Shown here: positions 1 to 8,960 of the stretch, piece by piece
Layout: each line of letters starts with the position of its first letter
How positions within the stretch are numbered: position 1 is the stretch's first letter
DNA from: Nocardia jinanensis
GTDB lineage: Bacteria > Actinomycetota > Actinomycetes > Mycobacteriales > Mycobacteriaceae
Assembly: GCF_014645735.1 (NCBI RefSeq)
Contig: NZ_BMMH01000005.1
Location: forward strand, 1 to 64,000
Direction of reading: 5' to 3'
Length of the DNA: 64,000 nucleotides
Notes under the pieces: generated by a model
The model's input: the letters and a program-made list of their open reading frames with translations, nothing else
What the model was told of the DNA's origin: nothing
The model's database searches: none
Program-made: the position numbers and the translations under genes

Positions 1-73
1 TCACACCGCGATGCTGTTCGGGGACGCGAAGAAATCGGTCGGCGCGGTCACCGAGGAACTCAAAGCCCTCTGA
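1..73 (+). CDS. pntB: NAD(P) transhydrogenase subunit beta, C-terminal end (partial)
   Basis: Only the last 23 codons are in the window; the gene starts upstream of base 1. The residues include MLFGDAKKSV followed by a short charged helix. This matches the C-terminus of PntB, the membrane and NADP(H)-binding subunit of proton-translocating transhydrogenase, whose last residues typically read MLFGDAK.SV. PntB moves hydride between NADH and NADP+ at the membrane. A perfect hairpin follows the stop codon after 9 bases, so this transcription unit ends here. The identification rests on a short but distinctive tail. Confidence 0.7.
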   Translation, partial: HTAMLFGDAKKSVGAVTEELKAL

Positions 74-82
74 CCTCCGCGA

Positions 83-116
83 CGATGGGCCCCGGTCGAC
101 CGACCGGGGCCCATCG
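83..116. terminator. Intrinsic-type terminator hairpin
   Basis: A perfect 16-bp stem (83-98 with 101-116) has a 2-base centre and lies directly after the pntB stop. There is no clear U-tract, as is usual in GC-rich actinomycetes. It separates pntB from the leftward operon ending at 172 and could stop transcription from both sides. Confidence 0.75.
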
Positions 117-171
117 TACAGATGAGATAACGGGCGGCTCCGATGAATCCCCGGAGCCGCCCGGCGGCGAA

Positions 172-630
172 TCAGTCGTAGAAGCGGTAGACCGCCTCGG
201 CGACGCAGACCGGCTTGTCGGCGCGATCGCATTCCACGATGGCCGCCACCACGACCTGAACTCCCCCCGACACCCGTTCGGCCGACAGGAGCGTGGCGGC
301 CAGCCTGATGCGGGAGCCCACCGGAACCGGGGCCGGGAAGCGGACCCTGTTCAAGCCGTAGTTGACGCCCATCGAAACCGGCTCGACGGTAAGCACCCGC
401 CCGACCATTTCGCTGAGCAGTGACAACGTCAGATAACCATGCGCGATCGGGCCGCCGAACCGGCTTTCCGCGGCCGCTCGCCGCGGGTCGACATGAATCC
501 ACTGATGGTCGTCGGTAGCGTCGGCGAAGAGGTCCACCCGGTCCTGAGTGATCTCGTACCAGTCAGTGGTTCCCAGCTCCGTGCCCGCGAGCAACAGCAG
601 GCCCGGGACGGTCGTAATCTTCGTGGCCAT
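172..630 (-). CDS. MaoC-like (R)-specific enoyl-CoA hydratase
   Basis: A 152-residue single hot-dog-domain protein of the MaoC family, the usual size for monomeric (R)-hydratases. The hydratase 2 signature is visible: an Asp (near residue 40) and a His in DDHQWIHVD, then FGGPIAHGYLTLSL. Such enzymes add water to trans-2-enoyl-CoA to give (R)-3-hydroxyacyl-CoA. It is the last gene of the leftward unit that begins with the ferredoxin at 6.8 kb and follows an acyl-CoA dehydrogenase by 157 bp. That placement fits the hydration step of a beta-oxidation-like sequence. The acyl substrate is unknown. A non-catalytic or thioesterase-like role is less likely because the Asp/His pair is intact. Confidence 0.85.
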   Translation of the reverse strand: MATKITTVPGLLLLAGTELGTTDWYEITQDRVDLFADATDDHQWIHVDPRRAAAESRFGGPIAHGYLTLSLLSEMVGRVLTVEPVSMGVNYGLNRVRFPAPVPVGSRIRLAATLLSAERVSGGVQVVVAAIVECDRADKPVCVAEAVYRFYD

Positions 631-787
631 AAGTGTGGTATTTCCTCCTGTGGGTCAAAAGTCACGTGACAGTGACGCCGCCGTGGACGATGGCAGTCCA
701 TCCGGCGATAGAACCGGGGCCGATCCGTCGACCCGAATCCCCCTGCGAGCACACTCATGCGCCCATCCCCTGACCAGCACCGCGACC

Positions 788-2578
788 TCAGAACCAGTCG
801 GGGTGCGCGTCGAGGGTGGTGCGGTCCAGTCCGGCGAGCAGGTCGAACCGAGGTGCGACCGTCGGGAGCTCGTGCGCGAAGAAGTACTGAGCCGCGATGC
901 GTTTACCGTTATAGAAGTCGCCGCGTCGATCACCCACGACGAGCAGCTGTTCCAACCAGATCCAGGCGATCACGACGTGCCCGGCGGCCTCGAGATACAC
1001 CGACGAATTCGCCAGCGCGAGAGCTGGATCACCGTCCGACCACAGAGTCGCGGTGACCTCCCCCAGCCGGTCGACGAAAGCCTGTAATTCCTTCGCGTAT
1101 CCGGCGATCTCGCCGGACCGAGCGCGAGCTTGGTCGAGAGTTTCAGCCATGATGCCCAGCAGTAGCTTCAGGCCCGCGCTGTCGTTCGCGACGACCTTAC
1201 GGCCGAGCAGATCCAAACCTTGAATACCGTGGGTGCCTTCGTGGATGGGATTGAGCCGATTGTCCCGATAGAACTGTTCGACATCGTATTCCCGGGTGTA
1301 GCCGTAGCCGCCGTGTACCTGGATCGCGAGACTGTTGGCGAGCAGACACCACTGCGACGGCCAGCTCTTGGCGATCGGTGTCAGCACCTCGAGCAGGAGC
1401 TGTGCCCGCGCCGCCGACTCGGGGTCGGCGGCGGTTTTCTGTTCGTCGACCAGTTGTGAACAGTAGAGCACCAGTGCCAGCGCACCTTGGACGTAGCTTT
1501 TCTGGGCCAACAGCATCCGTTTGACGTCAGCGTGCTCGATCAGTGCCACCGGGGCGGCGCCGGGGTTGCGAGGACCGAGCGCCCGGCCTTGGGTTCGTGT
1601 GCGCGCGTAGTCGACCGACTGCAGGTAGCCGGTGTATCCGAGCGCGGTGGCGAGCGCACCGACGCCGATGCGGGCCTCGTTCATCATGTGGAACATATAG
1701 GACAGCCCACGGTGCTCCCGGCCGACCAGATATCCCACGGCGCCGGGTTCGCCGGTCGGGCTATAGCGGCCCTCACCGAAGTTCAGCAGGGTGTTGGTGG
1801 TACCCCGGTTGCCCATCTTGTGGTTCAGGCCGACCAGCGCGACATCGTTGCGGGCGCCGCCCGGCAAGTATTTGGGCACCAGCAACAGGGAGATCCCTTC
1901 GACGCCGGGGCCGCCGCCGGGAATCTTCGCAAGCACCAGGTGCACGATGTTCTCGGTGAGTTCGTGATCGCCGCCGGAGATCCACATCTTCGTCCCGGTG
2001 ACACGGTAGGTGCCGTCACCGGCCGGCCGCGCCGTGGTAGTGATATCGGCCAGCGACGAACCGGCCTGCGGCTCCGACAGACACATCGTGCCGGAGTACC
2101 GGCCGGCCAGCATCGGCCGCACATAGGTCTCGATCTGTTCCTCGGTGCCGTACTCGACGAGCAGATTGGCATTCGCGATCGTCAGGAACGGATACGACGT
2201 GGTCGCCGCGTTCGCGGCCTGGAACCACGCCAACGACGCGCGGGCGATGGTCACGGGCAGCTGCGAGCCGCCGAGATCCTCATCGAACTGACCCGCGATC
2301 ATTCCCGCGGCGGCGAAGTCGTCGAGGGCCTTTTTGATGTCGTCGATCAATACGACTGTGCCATCCGGATGCATCACCGGCTCGGTGGCGTCGGATTTCT
2401 TGTTGTGCGACCGGAAGCGCGCGGCGGCGAGGTCGGCACTGAGGTCGAGGACAGCGTCGAAGGTTTCGCGGGAGTGTTCGGCAAACCGCTCGCGCGCACA
2501 CAGCGCGGTGACATCGAGCCATTCGTAGAGGAGGAATTCGAGGTCACGGCGGGAAAGTATCGGGGCCGGCATATTCAT
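788..2578 (-). CDS. Acyl-CoA dehydrogenase, long FadE5/DmdC-type
   Basis: A 596-residue FAD-dependent acyl-CoA dehydrogenase, longer than the 380-residue classical type because of an extra C-terminal domain found in the DmdC/FadE5 group. The flavin and substrate regions read CLSEPQAGSSLADI and GTKMWISGG. The catalytic glutamate is E447 in HEGTHGIQGLDLLGRK. The start was placed at ATG 2578 (an alternative ATG lies at 2572). The open frame extends upstream, but those residues are arginine-rich and unlike the family. The protein introduces the alpha,beta double bond in an acyl-CoA, upstream of the MaoC hydratase encoded 157 bp further on. The chain length or substituents of the substrate cannot be read from the sequence. 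Confidence 0.88.
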   Translation of the reverse strand: MNMPAPILSRRDLEFLLYEWLDVTALCARERFAEHSRETFDAVLDLSADLAAARFRSHNKKSDATEPVMHPDGTVVLIDDIKKALDDFAAAGMIAGQFDEDLGGSQLPVTIARASLAWFQAANAATTSYPFLTIANANLLVEYGTEEQIETYVRPMLAGRYSGTMCLSEPQAGSSLADITTTARPAGDGTYRVTGTKMWISGGDHELTENIVHLVLAKIPGGGPGVEGISLLLVPKYLPGGARNDVALVGLNHKMGNRGTTNTLLNFGEGRYSPTGEPGAVGYLVGREHRGLSYMFHMMNEARIGVGALATALGYTGYLQSVDYARTRTQGRALGPRNPGAAPVALIEHADVKRMLLAQKSYVQGALALVLYCSQLVDEQKTAADPESAARAQLLLEVLTPIAKSWPSQWCLLANSLAIQVHGGYGYTREYDVEQFYRDNRLNPIHEGTHGIQGLDLLGRKVVANDSAGLKLLLGIMAETLDQARARSGEIAGYAKELQAFVDRLGEVTATLWSDGDPALALANSSVYLEAAGHVVIAWIWLEQLLVVGDRRGDFYNGKRIAAQYFFAHELPTVAPRFDLLAGLDRTTLDAHPDWF

Positions 2579-2738
2579 CACTTCCGGGTCGGTCTCGGTC
2601 GGAACACTTCGAACAGGCCCGCTGCGTCCGGTCCGCCGCGTGCACACTCGGTCACCACCACATGCTCGGCCCAGCGCTGCCGACAGGTGTGGTGCGGGTG
2701 GCCGAGCGACCGCGCGGTGGAGGCGAAGACGGTGTTTC

Positions 2739-3668
2739 TCATTCCGATGTTCCAGTCGGTGCCGCGTCCGCCCGGTCTGCGATCGTCAGGTATCGGCCGG
2801 TCTGGTCGAACGCGGATTCGGTGACGACGGCGTCGGTCATATCGCTGATCTCCGCCCACCGCTGCGCGATCACCTCCGGCGCGCGAACCGCCTCGGGCAG
2901 GTACACGCCCGCGGACTCCGTCATACGCGCGACCGCGAACACCCCGCCGCCCGCAGCGAGAACAGTCTTGGTCGGCGCATCATCGGATACCAAGAAGAGA
3001 GCACCGGGAGAGATCGATTCAGGGGCGAGCCGCGCGAACGCGTCAGCGTCGACGAGCCCTTCGGTCATCCGGGTCGCGGCGGTCGGGGCGAGGGAGTTGA
3101 CCCGAATATCCCGTCGGGCGCCCTCGATCGCGAGCACGTTCATCAGTCCGACTACCCCCGATTTCGCCGCACCGTAGTTCGCCTGGCCGAAGTTGCCGTA
3201 GATACCCGACGCGGAGGTGGTCATCAGTATCCGGCCGTATCCCTGGTCGGCCATATGCGGCCATACGGCTTTCGTGCAGTGCACCGACCCCATCAGGTGG
3301 ACATCGATCACCGTGCGGAAATCATCCAGGTCCACTTTGGCGAACGATTTGTCACGCAGGATTCCCGCGTTGTTGATCAGGATGTCGATGCGCCCCCACC
3401 GGTCCAGGGCACGGGCGACCATATCGGCTACCGCATCCACGTCGGTGACATCGGCCCGGTTCGCCATTCCTTCTCCGCCGCGGCGTTCGATCTCGGCGAC
3501 CACCGCCGCGGCGGGCCCCTCGTCGGAACCTCCGCCCGCGACGGAGCCGCCCCTGTCGTTGACGACCACCCGGGCGCCCCGTTCGGCCAGCGCGAGCGCG
3601 TGCGCGCGGCCCAATCCGCCGCCCGCGCCAGTGACGACGGCTACCTTTCCGCTGAAGTCGACAGTCAA
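2739..3668 (-). CDS. SDR, 3-hydroxyacyl-CoA dehydrogenase (17-beta-HSD4-like)
   Basis: A 309-residue SDR with the long N-terminal signature of multifunctional-enzyme-type 3-hydroxyacyl-CoA dehydrogenases. The cofactor loop is VTGAGGGLGRAHALALAERG followed by NDRGG. NNAGILRD is present, and the catalytic S-Y-K set includes YGAAKSG. The extra C-terminal 50 residues are also typical of that group. The start is TTG at 3668: an AAAGGA ribosome site lies 8 bases upstream, and the residues before it in the open frame do not belong to the fold. It lies 46 bp after the ferredoxin reductase in the same unit. The likely role is oxidation of a 3-hydroxyacyl-CoA made by the MaoC hydratase, or of an alcohol made by the P450. 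Confidence 0.85.
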   Translation of the reverse strand: MTVDFSGKVAVVTGAGGGLGRAHALALAERGARVVVNDRGGSVAGGGSDEGPAAAVVAEIERRGGEGMANRADVTDVDAVADMVARALDRWGRIDILINNAGILRDKSFAKVDLDDFRTVIDVHLMGSVHCTKAVWPHMADQGYGRILMTTSASGIYGNFGQANYGAAKSGVVGLMNVLAIEGARRDIRVNSLAPTAATRMTEGLVDADAFARLAPESISPGALFLVSDDAPTKTVLAAGGGVFAVARMTESAGVYLPEAVRAPEVIAQRWAEISDMTDAVVTESAFDQTGRYLTIADRADAAPTGTSE

Positions 3669-3714
3669 GAAAAAGATCCTTTCAGTGCCATGCACCGGCG
3701 GACGGGAAGGTCGA

Positions 3715-5352
3715 TCACCTGCCCGCCGCGGCCAGCATTTCCGCTAATGTCACGAATTTCTCCCGCGGCCGTGTCGGTGAATCAGCGGCGCGCCGCTTTT
3801 CCGCGGCATCGATCGCCAGCCACGCACCGTGGTCGACGATCGACGGCTGCCGCGCGGCGATCACCGCGGCCAACTCGTCCGCCGAGCAACCCGGTTCCCC
3901 GAGTGTGCCGCCGAGGAAGTCATCGAGCACCGCCTCGACGGTTTCGGCGGCGCAGACTTGATTCGTCCCGATCACCCCGCTCGGGCCGCGCTTGGCCCAG
4001 CCGACGCAGTACAACCCGAGCTCGGGATCCTCTGGCGAGGAGTGGTGAATCCGCCCGACCCGGTGCGCGATAGTCCCGGTTTCCGAATTCAGAGGAAGGC
4101 CGTCGATGGGCGCGGCCCGGTACCCGATGGCACGCAGCACCAGGCCGGTGGACAGTGTCTCCAGCTCGGCGTTCCCGTCGGGCACCGTGGGGTCCCGCCG
4201 GAAGGTGAACGATTCCACCCGGCCGCTGCCGTTGAGCGAAACCGGAACCATGTTGTAGCGCAGAATGATTCGTTTACCACCCTGGCGCGGTGTGTGCGAC
4301 GCGGCCTCGGCCACATGCAGTTTGCGGCGGGTAGTGGATCGTCGTAGTCGCCGATCGTCCGCGTCGTAACCGAGTTCGGACGACTCGGCGAGCAACTCCA
4401 CCCCGGGCATACGAGTCAATGCGAGCAGTTCGGGTGTGGTGTAGGCCGCGTCGAGGACACCACGCCGGGCAGCGATGACCACCTCGCGAACGTCGGCCTG
4501 CCGCAACGCTTCCACCGCGTCGCGGGCCATATCCGTGGCCTCGAGAGCATGTTCATCGGTCACCATCAGCCGGGCCGCGTCCAGCGCCACGTTTCCGTTG
4601 CCGATGATCACTACTCGCTCACCCGACAGATCGAACCGCCGGCCGGCGTGGTCGGGGTGCCCGTTGTACCAGGCGACGAAATCGCGGGCCGAATGCACAC
4701 CCGCCAATTCCTCCCCGGGTATGCCCAGAGTCCGCGCCTCGTCCGCCCCGGTCGCCATGACGACCGCGTGATGGGCGCCGAGCAGTTCGCCGATCGACAC
4801 GTGCACGCCTACCTCGACATTGAACAGGCAATGCACATTCGGTCGTCGAATCACCTTGGCGAACACCTTGGCGGTGTCCTTGGTCGCCAGATGGTCGGGC
4901 GCGACACCGGCCCGCACCAATCCGTACGGCGTGGGCAGGCGGTCGATCAAGGTGACCCGCACTCCGGGGATCCGGCTCAGTTGGTCCACGGTATAGCAGC
5001 CCGACGGGCCCGAACCGACCACGGCAACCCGCAACTCCGGACGATCTCCGGACAGGCGGCGCCGCACGGTCCGCGCGTCCTCGACGACCTCGAGCGGGTT
5101 CTCGGCGAAATACTCCGCGTTGATCTCCCGGAACACCTCGAGGTCTCGGGGCATATCGTTCTCGTCGTAGACGGCTCCCACCGGGCATTCGGTCATACAT
5201 GCCGCGCAGTCGATACAGGAATCGGGGTCGATGTAGAGCTGTTCAGCGGACATGAACTCCGGATCATCGGGCCGTGGCCGGATGCAGTCGACCGGACATG
5301 CGCTCACGCACGCGGCGTCACTACAGCAGCCCTGCGCGATAACGAAGGTCAC
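3715..5352 (-). CDS. Ferredoxin-NADP reductase fused to an N-terminal 2x[4Fe-4S]-type ferredoxin (FprB-like)
   Basis: A 545-residue electron-transfer protein. Residues 1-65 form a ferredoxin domain with two cysteine groups, CCSDAACVSACPVDC and CIDCAACMTECPVGA. The rest is an adrenodoxin-reductase-like flavoprotein with FAD-binding GSGPSG (113-118), RAGVAPDH, the NADP-binding stretch VVIIGNGNVALDAARLM, and a C-terminal GWAKRGPSGVIGTN. The GTG start at 5352 overlaps the P450 stop (GTGA) and has GGAGG 5 bases upstream. The upstream extension of the open frame is out-of-frame P450 sequence and was rejected. It probably reduces the [3Fe-4S] ferredoxin at 6.7 kb, or passes electrons through its own clusters, to serve the P450 encoded just before it. 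Confidence 0.9.
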   Translation of the reverse strand: MTFVIAQGCCSDAACVSACPVDCIRPRPDDPEFMSAEQLYIDPDSCIDCAACMTECPVGAVYDENDMPRDLEVFREINAEYFAENPLEVVEDARTVRRRLSGDRPELRVAVVGSGPSGCYTVDQLSRIPGVRVTLIDRLPTPYGLVRAGVAPDHLATKDTAKVFAKVIRRPNVHCLFNVEVGVHVSIGELLGAHHAVVMATGADEARTLGIPGEELAGVHSARDFVAWYNGHPDHAGRRFDLSGERVVIIGNGNVALDAARLMVTDEHALEATDMARDAVEALRQADVREVVIAARRGVLDAAYTTPELLALTRMPGVELLAESSELGYDADDRRLRRSTTRRKLHVAEAASHTPRQGGKRIILRYNMVPVSLNGSGRVESFTFRRDPTVPDGNAELETLSTGLVLRAIGYRAAPIDGLPLNSETGTIAHRVGRIHHSSPEDPELGLYCVGWAKRGPSGVIGTNQVCAAETVEAVLDDFLGGTLGEPGCSADELAAVIAARQPSIVDHGAWLAIDAAEKRRAADSPTRPREKFVTLAEMLAAAGR

Positions 5353-6617
5353 AGCGCCTCCAGGATCCGTTCGCTGCGCACCTTGCGACCCGGCGTATAG
5401 CGGATCCTCAGCTCGGAGAACCCGGCGTTCACACAGGCGAAGGCGTAGTTGTGGGTGTTGTCCGCGTCGACGGTGTAATCCGGGATCCGCTCGAGGAATC
5501 TGGGCACCACGGTCTGGAAGATGGCGCGTGCCAGATTCGATCCCAGGCAGCGGTGGATGCCCGCGCCGAACGCGTAGTGGCGATTCGGCGAGCGCTCGAG
5601 GTCGGGTTCGGCGGGATCGTCGAACTCGGCCGGGTCCCAGTTCGCGGCCCGATACATGAACCACATCTTGTCGCCGGCTTTGATCGACTGTCCCTCGAGC
5701 TCGAAATCCTGTGTCGCGGATTTGGCCAGCCCGACCGCCGGGCTGACCCAGCGCAGGAACTCCTCGGTCGCGGTGCGCAGGAAATCGGTGTCGTCGACGA
5801 GGCGCGCCTTGATCTCCGGCTTGTCCTGGAGATACCTCAGTGCCCCGGCCATGAGCCCGGCGGTGGTGTCGAACCCACCGACGAGGATGTCGTAGATGAG
5901 GTCTTTGACCTCTTCGTCGGTGGTCGGGCGACCATCGATATCGGAGGCGATGAGATCGTCGAGCACCCCGGTTTCCGGTTGCGCACGGCGGGCGGCGATC
6001 GTCTCGCTCAAACGCTTCTGGATCCCGGGAATCCCCGCCTCCGACTCGCCGCCGCCCGGAACACCCGAGAACGTCTGATGGATGCGCTCGGCATAGAACC
6101 GCCAGTCCGCCAGCGGCAGACCCAGGATGTCGAGGGTGATGAGCGCGGTGACGGGACTGCCGACCTGCATGACGAAGTCGGCTTCTCCGGCCTCGATCAT
6201 ATGGTCGATGACTTCATCGGCGAACTCGGCGATCCGGTCACGGCGCTCGTCCACGGCCAATGGGGAGAACGGACGGCTCACCAATTTGCGATATCCGTCC
6301 CATTCGGGCGGGTCGGATTCGTTGGGCAGCGCACGGTAGCCCTCCGCTGTCGGGATGGTGATACCGCCTTTGAGCTGACCGTTCTCGTCGATATATTTCT
6401 CCGCCGTGAAACGGTTGCGATCACGGAGCCCGGCGCCGACCGCGTGATGGCCACTGATCAGCCAATGGCCGCCGTAGCTCTCCGTCCACGCCACCGGGCA
6501 CTTCGACCTGACCTGCGCCTCGTATCCGGTCGTCCGCTCGGCGTATTCCGGGGCGTGGATATCGAAGTCGACGCTTTCGCGGGTCTCCGCGGAGCCGGCC
6601 GGTTGCACATTGCTCAT
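5349..6617 (-). CDS. Cytochrome P450
   Basis: A 422-residue soluble bacterial P450. It has the I-helix oxygen-binding segment LVGGFDTTAG (246-254), the ExxR pair E286/R289, and the heme loop FGAGIHRCLGSNLAR with the ligand C357. The start ATG at 6617 lies 3 bases after the ferredoxin stop, with a GGAGG-like site inside the end of the ferredoxin gene. Ferredoxin, P450 and reductase are consecutive, so this is a self-contained class I-like system. Neighbouring oxygenases and CoA genes suggest that it hydroxylates a non-activated carbon of a cyclic or aliphatic substrate. The CYP family and substrate cannot be assigned from sequence reading alone. Confidence 0.93.
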   Translation of the reverse strand: MSNVQPAGSAETRESVDFDIHAPEYAERTTGYEAQVRSKCPVAWTESYGGHWLISGHHAVGAGLRDRNRFTAEKYIDENGQLKGGITIPTAEGYRALPNESDPPEWDGYRKLVSRPFSPLAVDERRDRIAEFADEVIDHMIEAGEADFVMQVGSPVTALITLDILGLPLADWRFYAERIHQTFSGVPGGGESEAGIPGIQKRLSETIAARRAQPETGVLDDLIASDIDGRPTTDEEVKDLIYDILVGGFDTTAGLMAGALRYLQDKPEIKARLVDDTDFLRTATEEFLRWVSPAVGLAKSATQDFELEGQSIKAGDKMWFMYRAANWDPAEFDDPAEPDLERSPNRHYAFGAGIHRCLGSNLARAIFQTVVPRFLERIPDYTVDADNTHNYAFACVNAGFSELRIRYTPGRKVRSERILEAL

Positions 6618-6620
6618 TTC

Positions 6621-6815
6621 TCATTCCTCCACGGTGATCGCGCGCTCCGGGCATGCGGAGGCGCCTTGCCGCGCCTTGTCCCGCAGAGCCACCGGAACAT
6701 CGGGCGAGTCGACGTACGCGTGACCGTCCTCGTCATCGAGATTGAACAGATCAGGGGCCACCATGGCGCACATCGTGTGCCCCTGGCAGTGCTCCCTGTT
6801 GATTCTGATGCGCAT
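6621..6815 (-). CDS. [3Fe-4S] ferredoxin of the P450-associated CxxHxxC type
   Basis: A 64-residue acidic ferredoxin. Cluster ligands are C10 and C16 in CQGHTMC and C55 in ACPERAI. The position that would carry a fourth cysteine is H13, which is the pattern of actinobacterial P450 ferredoxins. The start is ATG 6815 with AGGAG 7 bases upstream; the longer open frame adds 14 residues with no support. It is the first gene of the leftward unit and stops 3 bases before the P450. It is the expected immediate electron donor of that P450. Confidence 0.92.
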   Translation of the reverse strand: MRIRINREHCQGHTMCAMVAPDLFNLDDEDGHAYVDSPDVPVALRDKARQGASACPERAITVEE

Positions 6816-6868
6816 AGATACTCCTGTCGGTCCACCGATGATCAACTCGACGAGCAACTATCTCCGAT

Positions 6869-6889
6869 ACGTTCCGCAGTGCGGAACGT
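6869..6889. promoter_or_regulatory. Perfect inverted repeat in the divergent control region
   Basis: Two perfect 10-bp arms (6869-6878 and 6880-6889) flank one central base. The repeat lies just downstream of the predicted leftward start point and upstream of the ferredoxin ribosome site, where a repressor or attenuator would act. The right arm reads into cggaacgtcgtgcca, which recurs at 7026-7040 with one mismatch. A shared regulator binding both copies is inferred. Confidence 0.5.
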
Positions 6890-6909
6890 CGTGCCAAGTG
6901 ATCCGCGTC

Positions 6910-6940
6910 ATAATCTGACCCACTTTCCGATCGATGTCAA
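6910..6940 (-). promoter_or_regulatory. Leftward promoter candidate for the ferredoxin-P450 unit
   Basis: Read on the minus strand, TTGACA (6940-6935) is followed after 19 bases by GATTAT (6915-6910). The -35 box is perfect and the -10 box matches in four of six positions. It lies about 95 bp upstream of the ferredoxin start and faces away from the rightward promoter. Confidence 0.5.
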
Positions 6941-6980
6941 CAGTGGATCCCCTCGGGCAACATGGTCGGCAACGCCGGGG

Positions 6981-7009
6981 TTGACAACGCCACGCCACGG
7001 CGCTGTAGT
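6981..7009 (+). promoter_or_regulatory. Rightward sigma70-like promoter for the monooxygenase unit
   Basis: TTGACA (6981-6986), a 17-base spacer and TGTAGT (7004-7009) form a good housekeeping-type promoter about 100 bp upstream of the ATG at 7109. A copy of the repeated element cggaacgacgtgcca (7026-7040) lies about 10 bases after the predicted start point, a repressor-like position. Confidence 0.6.
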
Positions 7010-7108
7010 CTGTGACTCGCATCACCGGAACGACGTGCCACTGTGCGGACCGACCGATAGGTTCGGATTCGTCGCGGCGCCGACGAGCGAGATTGTTGAG
7101 GTCATGGG

Positions 7109-8902
7109 ATGAGCGAGACCGCCACCGTGAACATCGAGCAGGATGCGGAGACCGTCCTCTCCGAGCCGACGGCCGACCCGGCACAGGTGGCGCGCAACTG
7201 GTTGGCGGAGTTCCAGTCGGCGCTCACGGCCGGCGCTCAACCGCCACTGGAGACGCTGTTCGTCGCGGACTGCTGGTGGCGCGACATCCTGGCAGTCGGC
7301 TGGGATCTGCGAACCGCACGCGGCTTCGAAGAGATCCGCACGGAGTTCGGCGACCGGCTGGCATCGACGGGCTTCACCGATTTTGCTCTGGATCCGTCGA
7401 TCCCCGTCGACGCCACCGATGGCGTGATCACAGCCTTCTACACTTTCGCCACCGCAATAGCCCGCGGCCGCGGCATTGTCCGGCTGATGCACGAAGACGG
7501 CGTCCACAAAGCGTGGACCCTGCTCACCAAGGTCGAAGAACTCATCGGCCACGAAGAACGCCGCACATCGGTGCACGATGCCGCCGCCGAATCCCACAAC
7601 GGTCCGGTGCAGGCGCGCGAGACCTGGCCCGAGAAACGCGCCCGTCAGATAGAGTTCACCGACGGTGACCCGGATGTGGTGATCGTCGGCGCCGGTCATG
7701 CCGGCCTGACCACCGCCGCGCGACTCGGCCACCTGGGCGTCTCCACACTTCTCGTGGAGAAATCGGCCCGCCTGGGCGATGTCTGGCGGCTGCGCTACAA
7801 CAATCTGTCCCTGCACGACACCAAGTGGTACGGCCAGATGCCCTACCTGCCCTACCCCGACAACTGGCCGGTGTTCGCACCGAAAGAGCTGATCGCCGAC
7901 TGGTTCGAGGCCTACGCCTGGATTCTGCAGCTCAACGCGTGGACCGGTACCGAGGCCGTCCAGACGGACTACGACGAAGACGCGGGCCGATGGAATCTGC
8001 GGGTGAACCGTAACGGCGCCGAACGCATCTTGCACCCGCGCCACCTCGTCTTCGCCACCGGCGCCTTCGCCGGCGACCCCACGATCCCCACCTACCCCGG
8101 TGCCGAAGCGTTCCGGGGTGAGACGATCCACTCCAGCCAACACCACGGCGGCCGCGACCTCGAGGGGAAGAATGTCGTCGTCGTCGGTACCGGAGCCAGC
8201 GCGCACGATGTCGCTCAGGACGCCTACGAGCAGGGTGCGCACGTGACGATGGTCCAGCGCGGCCCGACCTACGTCGTCTCTTCCCGGTACGGAGTACCCG
8301 CGATGCACGAAGCGCTCTATAGCGAGTCCAGCCCCCCGGTGGAGGACGCCGACCTCATCGCACTGTCCATGCCGTGGAACCTCTACCTGGAGACGGCCCG
8401 GCCGGGCGTCGCGGCGCTGGCCGAGATCGACAAAGATCTCCTCGACGGTCTGCGCGCGGCCGGGTTCCAGCTGACCGACGGAATCAACGGCTCGGGACTG
8501 TTCGGCCTGTCGCTGACCCGCGGCGGCGGTTACTACATCGACAAGGGATGCTCACAGCTCATCATCGACAAGAAGATCAGCTTGCGCCACGGTGAGATCG
8601 ACCGATACACCGAAACCGGCGTCGTCTTCTCCGACGGCACGAGCGAGGACGCCGACCTCGTCGTCTTCGCGACCGGTTGGCCCAATATGCGCGACAACAT
8701 ACGACCGATTGTCGGCGACGCCGTCGCCGACCAGCTCACCGAGGTCTGGGGACTCGACGAACAGGGTGAGATCCGCGGCACCTTCCGTCCGTCCGGCCAT
8801 TCGCGCCTGTGGTTCATCGCCGGCGGCTTCCAGCAATCCCGCTATGGCAGCAAACTCCTCGCCCTGCAGATCAAGGCCGGCGAACTGGGCCTCAACACAT
8901 AG
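7109..8902 (+). CDS. Flavin-containing monooxygenase with N-terminal NTF2-like domain
   Basis: A 597-residue flavoprotein. Residues 25-150 resemble an NTF2/SnoaL-like domain. Residues 187 onward are an FMO-type core with FAD-binding GAGHAG (194-199), a Rossmann motif VVVVGTGASAHDVA for NADPH, and the FMO-like fingerprint FRGETIHSSQH. In that fingerprint the final aromatic residue of FxGxxxHxxx(Y/F) is His. The domain combination is common in actinomycete NAD(P)/FAD oxidoreductases. Such enzymes hydroxylate soft nucleophiles or perform Baeyer-Villiger reactions. It begins the rightward operon and is followed at 58 bp by a second class B flavin monooxygenase, so the pair may act in sequence on an alcohol or ketone. 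The substrate is not identified. Confidence 0.82.
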   Translation: MSETATVNIEQDAETVLSEPTADPAQVARNWLAEFQSALTAGAQPPLETLFVADCWWRDILAVGWDLRTARGFEEIRTEFGDRLASTGFTDFALDPSIPVDATDGVITAFYTFATAIARGRGIVRLMHEDGVHKAWTLLTKVEELIGHEERRTSVHDAAAESHNGPVQARETWPEKRARQIEFTDGDPDVVIVGAGHAGLTTAARLGHLGVSTLLVEKSARLGDVWRLRYNNLSLHDTKWYGQMPYLPYPDNWPVFAPKELIADWFEAYAWILQLNAWTGTEAVQTDYDEDAGRWNLRVNRNGAERILHPRHLVFATGAFAGDPTIPTYPGAEAFRGETIHSSQHHGGRDLEGKNVVVVGTGASAHDVAQDAYEQGAHVTMVQRGPTYVVSSRYGVPAMHEALYSESSPPVEDADLIALSMPWNLYLETARPGVAALAEIDKDLLDGLRAAGFQLTDGINGSGLFGLSLTRGGGYYIDKGCSQLIIDKKISLRHGEIDRYTETGVVFSDGTSEDADLVVFATGWPNMRDNIRPIVGDAVADQLTEVWGLDEQGEIRGTFRPSGHSRLWFIAGGFQQSRYGSKLLALQIKAGELGLNT

Positions 8903-8960
8903 CGGCCCCCGGCAGACCCTCCCGGCGTCCTGGACCATCGGTACGAAGGAAAAAGAACAA

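Noticed and set aside
1487..2824. A 445-residue open frame on the plus strand
   Set aside because: It is the shadow of the acyl-CoA dehydrogenase, rich in Arg, Gly and His and without recognisable fold.
5353..5664. N-terminal extension of the ferredoxin-fused reductase
   Set aside because: These residues are P450 coding sequence read out of frame; the GTG at 5352 has GGAGG and begins the ferredoxin domain exactly.
5451..7112. A 553-residue open frame on the plus strand
   Set aside because: It is the antisense shadow of the P450 and ferredoxin genes and has no family motifs; long antisense frames are common at this GC content.
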